From: Caldifarciminota bacterium
GTDB taxonomy: Bacteria > Hydrothermota > Tepidihabitantia > Tepidihabitantales > Tepidihabitantaceae
Assembly: GCA_016935775.1 (NCBI GenBank)
Contig: JAFGQF010000191.1
Span: 1-6,038, forward strand
Reading direction: 5' to 3'
DNA length: 6,038 bases
In this document: in pieces, positions 1-5,346 of the stretch
Position numbering within the stretch: the stretch's first letter is position 1
How the letters are laid out: each line of letters opens with the position of its first letter
The notes under the pieces: generated by a model
Told to the model about the DNA's origin: nothing
The model's database searches: none
What the model saw: only the letters and a program-made list of their open reading frames with translations
Translations under genes and position numbers: made by a program

Positions 1-119
1 GTCCGCACCCCGTAGTAGAGCAGGAAGGCGAGGATGCCGAACAGCACGGCGGCCGCCATCAGGGCATTGAACAAGAACACCGCCCGGGCGGCGCGGTCGG
101 TGGACTTGCGCAGTTTCAT
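1..119 (-). CDS. pstC: PstC-like phosphate ABC transporter permease, N-terminal fragment
   Basis: Only the first 39 codons are in the window; the gene continues past the left edge. The reading starts with ATG at 119-117 and gives MKLRKSTDRAARAV followed by a hydrophobic stretch (about residues 14-36, FLFNALMAAAVLFGILAFLLYY). This is a short positively charged cytoplasmic tail and a first transmembrane helix, as is usual at the N terminus of PstC. PstC is one of the two inner-membrane permeases of the Pst high-affinity phosphate importer (PstSCAB). The call rests mainly on position: it directly follows pstS on the same strand with a 64-bp gap, the canonical pstS-pstC order. That gap contains a strong hairpin. 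No good SD sits at normal spacing; the nearest purine run, GGGAAG, lies inside the hairpin's 3' arm. A PstA or another permease is possible but less likely in this position. Confidence 0.72.
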   Translation of the reverse strand, partial: MKLRKSTDRAARAVFLFNALMAAAVLFGILAFLLYYGVR

Positions 120-131
120 CGTGGTCGGCCG

Positions 132-169
132 CGCTTCCCGGCGGGAGAATCACGCCCCGCCGGGAAGCG
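132..169 (-). promoter_or_regulatory. Perfect 14-bp hairpin between pstS and pstC
   Basis: The arms at 132-145 (cgcttcccggcggg) and 156-169 (cccgccgggaagcg) are exact reverse complements around a 10-nt loop. The 3' arm on the mRNA ends 12 nt before the pstC ATG and starts 14 nt after the pstS stop. There is no T-run after it on the minus strand, so it is not a standard intrinsic terminator. Such intercistronic structures after a binding-protein gene commonly protect the upstream message and partially block readthrough, so that PstS is made in excess over the permease. That role here is inference. It may also mask the only purine-rich candidate SD for pstC. Confidence 0.75.
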
Positions 170-183
170 GGATGGCCGGTGCG

Positions 184-1050
184 TTACTTGCCCAGCGCGG
201 ACTCGTTCTGCTCGATGTAGTCGGCCGTGACCGGGAAGAAACCCTCTTCCTTGACAACCTGCTGGCCGGCCCCGCTCAACTCGAACTCGATGAACCGCCG
301 GGCATCGCCCTTCGGACTGCCGTTGGTGTACTGCAGCAACGGCCGGGTCAGCGGGTACTTGCCGGCATTGACTTGCTCGGCGTCAAGCGGCGAGACGAAC
401 TCACCATCCTCGTTGCGAACCGCGACCGCGCTGACCCCGGTGGCGTCGCGCAGGTAACCGACCCCGACGTAACCGATGCCGGTCTCATCCGACTTCACCG
501 CCTCGACGATCTGCGAGTTGCCATTCATCTGGCGCATCGCTGTCGCGTACTCGCCCTTGACGACGACATCACGGAAGAAAACGAACGTCCCCGAGCTGGG
601 CTGGCGACCGTAGAGCGTTATCTTCCTGCTCGGCCCACCGACCTCGCTCCAGTTCTTGATCTCGCCCCGGTAGACCGCCCCGATCTGCTCGAGCGTCAGC
701 TCGCTGACCGGGTTGCCCTCGTTGACAATCACCGACAGACCGTCAATGGCAATGGCTATCTGTACCGGGTTCACCCCGGCCTCGCGGGCGGTGTAGACCT
801 CCTTTGACTTGATCTCGCGCGAGGCATCGGCGATATCGCACTCACCGTTGATGATGGCGTTGATGCCGACCCCGGAGCCGCCACCGGTGACCGAGACGGT
901 AACGTCCGGCACGACCGCGCTGAACTGCTCGGCCAGACGCTGCACCAGGTTCAACAGCGTATCCGAGCCCTTGACCATCACCTCGCCGGCCAGTGCGAAA
1001 CCCGCCAGCAACATCCCGGCCGCGGCAAAACCTGCAATCAGTCTTCTCAT
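184..1050 (-). CDS. pstS: PstS, periplasmic phosphate-binding protein of the Pst ABC transporter
   Basis: A 288-residue substrate-binding protein that captures inorganic phosphate in the periplasm and delivers it to the PstC/PstA permease. Residues 1-21 form a Sec signal peptide (MRR, hydrophobic core, cleavage likely after ALA21). There is no lipobox cysteine, so it is probably soluble. Family motifs appear in order: GSDT at 28-31 and GGGSGVGI at 56-63, both phosphate-contacting loops; CDIADASR at 71-78; DGLSVIVN at 103-110; VYRGEIKNW at 126-134; and GRQPSSGT at 148-155, matching the R..S/GSGT phosphate-binding loop. YPLTRPLLQY at 232-241 is typical of the C-terminal half. The length is normal for the short PstS type. 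The ATG is supported by an AGGAGA SD six bases upstream. The gene starts 24 bp after the porin stop and is followed by pstC, so the three are probably one operon. A paralogous PstS-like sensor protein is the only real alternative. Confidence 0.93.
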   Translation of the reverse strand: MRRLIAGFAAAGMLLAGFALAGEVMVKGSDTLLNLVQRLAEQFSAVVPDVTVSVTGGGSGVGINAIINGECDIADASREIKSKEVYTAREAGVNPVQIAIAIDGLSVIVNEGNPVSELTLEQIGAVYRGEIKNWSEVGGPSRKITLYGRQPSSGTFVFFRDVVVKGEYATAMRQMNGNSQIVEAVKSDETGIGYVGVGYLRDATGVSAVAVRNEDGEFVSPLDAEQVNAGKYPLTRPLLQYTNGSPKGDARRFIEFELSGAGQQVVKEEGFFPVTADYIEQNESALGK

Positions 1051-1074
1051 CTTTCGTCTCCTGTCGTTTGCTGC

Positions 1075-2154
1075 CTACCCGCCGATGAACTGCGGAATGA
1101 CCGTGCTCCACTCGAACCGGAACTGGGCAATCAGCTCGTCTACCGGCTCGCTGCCCTCGGACTTGAGCTGAGTGCGCAACCAGGCGAACTGCAGCGCCAC
1201 TCCCGGCTTGCCCTTCTCGCGGCGCTGAGGGTGCCAGTTGACGCCGGCCCCGTAACGCAGGAGGCTCTTGCCGTCGTCGCCCTCGCCATCCTGCTTGTGG
1301 TCCCACATATCGAACCGGCCGTGGACCTCGAACCTGCGCTTTGCCAGCGAAACCACCGGCACCACGCAGAGCCCGCTCTGGACATGGTCGGTTGACGTTA
1401 CCGCGCCCAACGTGTCGGTCGTCTCGTTGGTGTGGTTCCAAATGATGTACTCACCCTCGACCGCCACCGGCCCGAATGCCAGTTTCAGCATCGGTGCCAC
1501 ACCGAGCACGTTCTTCTCGGTCACTGACCCCGAGGTCTTGCCAACCGCGTTGTACCGGCCCGAAACGCCGACCTTCACCCCGGTCAGCGGCGCCACCCGG
1601 ACATTGCCGACCAGCGCCGGCGACAGGTTGACGTTCTTGCCCGCACCCTTGTAGCCCTCGCCGTTGTAGATTCCGGCCTGGTACTCGCCGAACCCGGCCG
1701 GCAGGTATCCGTTGGCGGTGAGGCCGTAGTCCGCGCTGGCGCAAAGCCCCTGGGCATCGGCCAGCGACTTGAACGGGTTGGTGTAGTCCCAGGAGTAGAC
1801 CGAACTGAAGTAGTGCTTCTGCAACCCGGCGGTCAGGTTCAGGTCACCTCCGCCGGGCTTGTAGTTCAAGTACGCCTCCTTGAGCCGAACCGTCGCGCCC
1901 TCGGCGTACTTGTCCGAGGAGTGAATGTCAATCGTGAGCTTGCTCTCGAACTTCGGTGCCCACTGGTGCTTCATCCTCACGTACCCCCGCTCAAGCGAGA
2001 ACCGACTCGCCGACGGTTCGGTGACGCCGAATGATTCGGACTCATTGGTGTACCGGAACCAACCGTTCATCTCGAGTTCGGTCTGGCCGGGCTCGATTGC
2101 GAACAGGACGGTCACTGCCGCGGCCAGCGCCGCGAACACTTGCAGACGCTTCAT
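1075..2154 (-). CDS. Outer-membrane porin, phosphate-selective porin (OprO/OprP)-like
   Basis: A 359-residue predicted beta-barrel that likely lets phosphate, or an anionic phosphate compound, cross the outer membrane. Residues 1-19 are a signal peptide (MKRLQVFAAL... cleaving near LFA19). The rest shows alternating hydrophobic/polar strands rich in aromatic residues with Gly/Asn/Asp turns. It carries the pattern typical of the phosphate-selective porin O/P family: a start such as 'MNGWFRYTN', then RFSLERGYVRMKHQWAPKFE (51-70), a KLTIDIH strand (72-78), LKEAYLNYKP (91-100) and LTAGLQKHYFS (107-117). This family match is from memory of the pattern, not a search. ATG at 2154 is chosen over an in-frame TTG at 2169, because an AAAGGAG SD lies five bases before this ATG. 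The last residues are PQFIGG rather than the usual terminal aromatic. Spacing of 24 bp to pstS indicates co-transcription and supports a phosphate role. A generic porin of other specificity cannot be excluded. Confidence 0.78.
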   Translation of the reverse strand: MKRLQVFAALAAAVTVLFAIEPGQTELEMNGWFRYTNESESFGVTEPSASRFSLERGYVRMKHQWAPKFESKLTIDIHSSDKYAEGATVRLKEAYLNYKPGGGDLNLTAGLQKHYFSSVYSWDYTNPFKSLADAQGLCASADYGLTANGYLPAGFGEYQAGIYNGEGYKGAGKNVNLSPALVGNVRVAPLTGVKVGVSGRYNAVGKTSGSVTEKNVLGVAPMLKLAFGPVAVEGEYIIWNHTNETTDTLGAVTSTDHVQSGLCVVPVVSLAKRRFEVHGRFDMWDHKQDGEGDDGKSLLRYGAGVNWHPQRREKGKPGVALQFAWLRTQLKSEGSEPVDELIAQFRFEWSTVIPQFIGG

Positions 2155-2274
2155 CTTGACTCCTTTCAAAGCGCCCTGATTCTCCCCGTCAATGTCAGGG
2201 AATTATTAACCGGGCGTGAGTTTTCTGTCAAGAAATCCACCGTAAGTGCCGTGGTTTCGGACCGGTCGGCCCGA
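2155..2274 (-). promoter_or_regulatory. Promoter region of the porin-pstS-pstC operon
   Basis: On the minus strand a consensus -35 TTGACA (2231-2226) is followed after 18 bp by AATAAT (2207-2202), five of six matches to the -10 consensus. Transcription would then start near 2195, leaving a leader of about 40 nt with AAAGGAG before the porin ATG. Upstream of the -35 lies an imperfect inverted repeat. On the plus strand it reads gaaatccac (2232-2240) / gtggtttc (2251-2258), with one bulged base. Within the presumed leader, ccctga (2174-2179) and tcaggg (2195-2200) can pair. Plus-strand TGTCA-like half-sites recur at 11-bp steps across the promoter. The regulator gene upstream ends only 47 bp before the -35 and has no clear terminator, so readthrough from it is possible. 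Confidence 0.65.
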
Positions 2275-2955
2275 CTAGCCGCTGTACTTGTAGCCGACCC
2301 CGCGCACGGTCCGAATGCCATCACCCGCCGAACCGAGCTTGTCGCGCAGGTTGCGGATGTGGGTATCGATCGTCCGGTCGATTACCGGCTTGTCGTAGCC
2401 CCACACCCCCTCGATCAGCTGGTCGCGTGAGAACACCCGGCCCGGGTTCCGGCAGAGCAACTCGAGGATTCGGAACTCGGTCGCGGTGAGTTCCACCCGG
2501 CGGTCCCTGACCGCGACGGTGAACCGCTCCGGGTCAACCGTCAAATCGCCGATCTGCAGCGACTTACTGGCGCCGGGTTCGCCCCGAACCCGGCGCAGCA
2601 CCGCCCGGACCCGCGAAACCAGCTCGCGCGGGCTGAACGGCTTGACCACGTAGTCATCGGCCCCGGACTCAAGCCCCAGGACCCGGTCGGTTTCCTCGGC
2701 CCGCGCGGTCAGCATTATTATCGGGACCTTTGCGAACCTTCCCTCGCGCCGCAGGTAGCGGCAGATGTCCATCCCGTCGCCGTCCGGCAGCATCAGGTCC
2801 AGGATAACAAGGTCCGGCACCTTGCGGCCCAGCGCCCGGTAGAAACCGGTGGCGTCCCGGTGCTCCTCGACCCGGAACCCGGCCTTGCGCAGGTGGAGCG
2901 CGACCAGTTCGAGGATATCGGGCTCGTCGTCAACGACGGTGATGAGTGCCGGCAT
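2275..2955 (-). CDS. phoB: PhoB/PhoP-type response regulator, OmpR family
   Basis: A 226-residue two-domain transcription factor. The receiver domain (about 1-122) has the acidic pair D9/D10, phosphoacceptor D53 in 'ILDLMLPDGDG', T83 in 'LTARAEETD' and K105-P106 in 'VVKPFSPREL': a complete active site. After a short linker, the winged-helix DNA-binding domain (about 133-226) has 'ELTATEFRILELL', 'FSRDQLIEGVWG', the recognition helix 'RTIDTHIRNLRDKLG' (194-208) and the terminal wing 'IRTVRGVGYKYSG'. OmpR-family regulators of this subtype include PhoB/PhoP, which switch on phosphate-starvation genes. The symbol is assigned by subtype plus location directly upstream of the porin-pst operon, not by a search. 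ATG at 2955 has AGGA just upstream (CAGGAACCAT). No histidine kinase gene adjoins it; the neighbours are the PHP enzyme and the porin. Another OmpR-family paralogue could look identical at this level. Confidence 0.85.
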   Translation of the reverse strand: MPALITVVDDEPDILELVALHLRKAGFRVEEHRDATGFYRALGRKVPDLVILDLMLPDGDGMDICRYLRREGRFAKVPIIMLTARAEETDRVLGLESGADDYVVKPFSPRELVSRVRAVLRRVRGEPGASKSLQIGDLTVDPERFTVAVRDRRVELTATEFRILELLCRNPGRVFSRDQLIEGVWGYDKPVIDRTIDTHIRNLRDKLGSAGDGIRTVRGVGYKYSG

Positions 2956-3059
2956 ATGGTTCCTGCCGGGCCGGCGCAGGCCGGTACCGGCGTGACAAAG
3001 GTTAAGAACTCAACCAGCAACGGTCAAGTCAAGATTCGGCGAATCCGCAGCCGGGGGTG
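2956..3059 (-). promoter_or_regulatory. Promoter and structured leader of the response regulator gene
   Basis: This is the 104-bp gap between the PHP gene stop and the regulator. The minus strand has TTGACTTGACC with -35 TTGACC (3027-3022), a 17-bp spacer and a weak -10 TAACCT (3004-2999; T, A and final T match). The 20-bp plus-strand segment 3021-3040 recurs with two mismatches at 5280-5299, upstream of the PHP gene. A palindrome gattcg-g-cgaatc lies at 3033-3045, just upstream of the -35. The roughly 37-nt leader is GC-rich. It holds the perfect palindrome gccggtaccggc (2980-2991) and a stem CCTGC (2980-2976) / GCAGG (2966-2962) that overlaps the SD. No U-run terminator for the PHP gene is visible, so some readthrough into the regulator is likely. 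Confidence 0.5.
3021..3040 (-). repeat. Shared promoter element, copy 1 (regulator gene)
   Basis: The plus-strand sequence cggtcaagtcaagattcggc matches 5280-5299 at 18 of 20 positions, in the same orientation relative to its downstream gene. Both copies contain the tandem TTGACTTGAC on the minus strand and lie 17 bp upstream of a TAnCCT -10-like hexamer. It may be simply a shared -35 region, or an operator for a common regulator. The identity extends 7 bp upstream of the TTGAC repeat (GCCGAAT), beyond what a -35 requires. Confidence 0.65.
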
Positions 3060-5165
3060 CTAGTCGGCCAGGAGGAGCCGTCGCACCCGGTTGCCAACCC
3101 CGGTCCTGACCCGGATGAAATACACACCCGCTGCCAGCCGGCGACCGTGATCGTCATCGCCCAACCAGGTGAGCAACTGGCGACCGGGCCCGAGCTCACC
3201 GGCCAGTCTCCGCCGGCTGCGGCCGGTCGCGTCGATCACTTCGACCCCGAGCACCGGCTCCGAGGGAGCAACTTCCAGCCGCAGCACGAGCGGACCGGTG
3301 ACTATGCCCGGCACCGAACCCATCAGCCTGGTCTGGGTCGGCTTCGGAGGTTCAGCCACGCCGGTCAGCTCATCAACAGGCACGAGCCGCCGGTACCAGA
3401 AACGTCCATCAGGACCGATGTGGCCGCTCGCCGGGTCCTCTTCGACCACGAACAGCCGATCGTCCGCCCAGCTCCGGTACAGAACCGGGTGCTCGCCGGT
3501 CTGCTTCGGGCTGACCGTCAGCCAGTAGTCAAAGTTGGTGCCGACCGCCAGCCGGTTCTGCCAGTCGTAACCACCCCGCCACTCGACCATCTCGTGCCCC
3601 GCGACGATGCCGTTCCGGGCCTCGCCGACCCCGTTGCCCGATGTCTGCCACCCGGTGATGTCGAAAAGCGCCGTGTCGCAGGCCACCTGCAGCCCGAACC
3701 GGTACGGTGAGTATCCAGCCGTGTTTCGCAACACCACGTGCAGCGTATCGTCCCGACCTACGTACAACGTGTCGGGCCAGTCCAGCGCGACCGTATTGAA
3801 CTCGGTCGGCCCGCGTTCGTAGTCCGGGTGATTGACGTACACCGGGTTGGTGCATTGCTCGTACTCGAGCCCGAACTCGGCCAGCAGTTCCACCCGATAG
3901 AAGTTGCGGTCGGACGGTCCGAAAGTCCTCGACCACTCGTACGAGTGGTCGCCCCCGGTCCAGAGCGTGTGGCTGTAGAACTCGCCCGAACGGTCCAACG
4001 CCCGGACCTCGTCGAACCAGTCGGCGTCCTCGACCTCGAGCCGGAACCTTACCGTCCGGCTGCCCGACGGAACCCGGAAGTGCTCGCCCATCACGATGTC
4101 CCACGAGCCGTTGCTGTTGGTGTCAGCGTAGAGCCAGAGCCGCGAGTCGTCGGGCGCATCCATGATCATCCCGGTCCCTAGCTTGGCCTGCGTCAGGATG
4201 GAATCGGGCTCGTTGCTTGCCGCGCGAACCAGTGTGCAGGACTTGAGCACGTCGACCTCGGGAGCGAACCAATGGAAATCGGCATTGCCCACGCCGGCGA
4301 TGGTGTTGCCGGCGGCCAGCAGTTCGTGCCACCAGGCCACGGCCTCGGCGTCGCTGTCAGTACCGTCGGCCGGAAACCACGTCACCGAATTGAACACCTC
4401 GATCATGTCGATTCCCGGGTCCAGTACCGGGCACCGCGCCCAGGCCATGTTGGCCAGGTCACAGGGATGGTTGATCTGCACCAGCCCTCCGCAGTAGGTC
4501 GCGTCGTCGATGAACTGATGAATGGAGCCGTGCGGGTGAGTCTGGATTCCCCGGCAACCCAGCACGTTGGCGTGTCCGGAGTCCGTTGTCCACTCGTAGC
4601 CTCGGATCGGTTGCAGGTTGCCCACCGGGTGGAAAGCGGTGTCGTAGCACTGGCCGAGCGTGTCGTGGTCGGTGATGGCATAGGCCCGGCCGCCGTCGGC
4701 CAGCACCTCCTGCAGCAGTTCGTGAACCGAGAGGACGCCGTCGGAGTAGGTCGTATGGGCGTGCAAAGAAGAGATGTACCACGCCAACTCGCTGACCCAC
4801 GCCCGCACGCGGAACCGGCCCGCGCCCTCGAGCGCCACCAACTCCAGCCGGTTGGCGCCGGCCTTCAGCAGCCGGGCGTGGTCGCTCAGGTCCTCGGTCC
4901 GAATCATCGTCCGGGGCGTCTTTCCCGACTCAACGACTCGCACTTCGGACCCGTTGAGGCGGACCGCAAACCGCTCGACTCTCTCGACCTGAAGGTAGAA
5001 CCCCGCGCAGCACCGGCCCGCGGGAACCACGAACTCCGTGGACCAGATGCCCTCCCGGAAAGTCTCCTCGCCATCCAGGACAACGAAGTCACTCTCCAAC
5101 GGCTGCATCGCCCAGGCCAAACCCGCCAGCGCCAGCGTCACCGACAGCAATGTCCGACAATTCAT
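3060..5165 (-). CDS. Secreted PHP-domain metallo-phosphoesterase (CehA/McbA-like) with C-terminal FlgD-like/sorting domain
   Basis: A 701-residue exported multidomain protein. Residues 1-19 are a signal peptide (cleavage likely AWA19|M). About 24-128 resembles a galactose-binding-like beta-sandwich (FYLQV, VRLNGSEV, LKAGANRLELVALEG). About 130-345 is a PHP metallohydrolase domain with these metal-ligand-type motifs: SLHAHTTYSDG (H135, H137, D142), AITDHD (D166, H167), GYEWTTDSGHAN (E191, H198), INHP (H233), IEVFN (E256) and GNADFH (D296, H298). All expected catalytic positions look intact. About 365-447 and 456-600 are Ig-like beta regions. About 625-701 is a FlgD-like/T9SS-type tail (VEVIDATGR, GRRLAAGVYFIRVRTG, RRLLLAD). 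The PHP superfamily hydrolyses phosphoesters, but CehA/McbA relatives also cleave carbamates or amides, so the substrate is unknown. Location in a phosphate-uptake locus favours phosphate release outside the cell. ATG has AAAGGAG seven bases upstream, and the gene has its own candidate promoter. Confidence 0.82.
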   Translation of the reverse strand: MNCRTLLSVTLALAGLAWAMQPLESDFVVLDGEETFREGIWSTEFVVPAGRCCAGFYLQVERVERFAVRLNGSEVRVVESGKTPRTMIRTEDLSDHARLLKAGANRLELVALEGAGRFRVRAWVSELAWYISSLHAHTTYSDGVLSVHELLQEVLADGGRAYAITDHDTLGQCYDTAFHPVGNLQPIRGYEWTTDSGHANVLGCRGIQTHPHGSIHQFIDDATYCGGLVQINHPCDLANMAWARCPVLDPGIDMIEVFNSVTWFPADGTDSDAEAVAWWHELLAAGNTIAGVGNADFHWFAPEVDVLKSCTLVRAASNEPDSILTQAKLGTGMIMDAPDDSRLWLYADTNSNGSWDIVMGEHFRVPSGSRTVRFRLEVEDADWFDEVRALDRSGEFYSHTLWTGGDHSYEWSRTFGPSDRNFYRVELLAEFGLEYEQCTNPVYVNHPDYERGPTEFNTVALDWPDTLYVGRDDTLHVVLRNTAGYSPYRFGLQVACDTALFDITGWQTSGNGVGEARNGIVAGHEMVEWRGGYDWQNRLAVGTNFDYWLTVSPKQTGEHPVLYRSWADDRLFVVEEDPASGHIGPDGRFWYRRLVPVDELTGVAEPPKPTQTRLMGSVPGIVTGPLVLRLEVAPSEPVLGVEVIDATGRSRRRLAGELGPGRQLLTWLGDDDHGRRLAAGVYFIRVRTGVGNRVRRLLLAD

Positions 5166-5346
5166 GGTCTGACTCCTTTGGCTGATACGGAACCTGCCCG
5201 CCCGGCAACCGACGACACCGGCAAGCCGGTTGGTGGCCGGTCGCGTACTGCTGGTGTAGGGTAGTCAGTGCTGCCCGAACCGTCAAGTCAACATTCGGCC
5301 AAGTCTGCTTGACTCGCCCGACCCGGCTCCTAGACTGCTGCGGTAC
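5166..5346. promoter_or_regulatory. Divergent promoter region between PHP gene and Na/Pi symporter
   Basis: This 181-bp region serves both strands. Minus strand (PHP gene): TTGACTTGACG, -35 TTGACG (5286-5281), 17-bp spacer, -10-like TACCCT (5263-5258), giving a leader of about 85 nt. That leader contains the palindrome accggc-aa-gccggt (5217-5230) and the SD AAAGGAG before ATG 5165. Plus strand (symporter): TTGACT (5309-5314), 16-bp spacer, TAGACT (5331-5336; four of six). This places the start of transcription within a few bases of the GTG at 5347. The two -35 elements point away from each other 22 bp apart, so one bound regulator could affect both genes. The -10 hexamers are weak, which would fit activator dependence. 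Confidence 0.5.
5280..5299 (-). repeat. Shared promoter element, copy 2 (PHP gene)
   Basis: The plus-strand sequence ccgtcaagtcaacattcggc is the partner of 3021-3040 and differs only at its 2nd and 13th bases. It carries the same tandem TTGACTTGAC on the minus strand and sits at the same 17-bp distance from a TAnCCT hexamer. It suggests that the PHP gene and the response regulator gene are controlled together. Confidence 0.65.

Noticed and set aside
34..807. 257-codon open frame on the plus strand
   Set aside because: Antisense to pstS, which has clear family motifs and a signal peptide; the plus-strand product has none.
842..1441. 199-codon minus-strand frame spanning the porin-pstS junction
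   Set aside because: Out of frame with both real genes and extremely R/G-rich; a GC-rich shadow frame.
2155..2169. Upstream TTG start that would extend the porin by five residues
   Set aside because: The AAAGGAG Shine-Dalgarno lies inside that extension at correct spacing for the ATG at 2154, and the signal peptide starts naturally at MKRLQ.
2260..2267. 8-bp palindrome gaccggtc just after the regulator stop as a terminator
   Set aside because: Too short, no loop and no U-run on the minus strand; likely chance in GC-rich sequence.
5217..5230. Palindrome accggcaagccggt in the PHP leader as a riboswitch or terminator
   Set aside because: Two-base loop, no U-run and no larger conserved fold apparent; kept only as a leader detail.
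4272..5264. 330-codon open frame on the plus strand
   Set aside because: It lies wholly antisense to the PHP gene, has no recognisable domain, and is rich in R/V/P/G as expected from the complement of a GC-rich gene.
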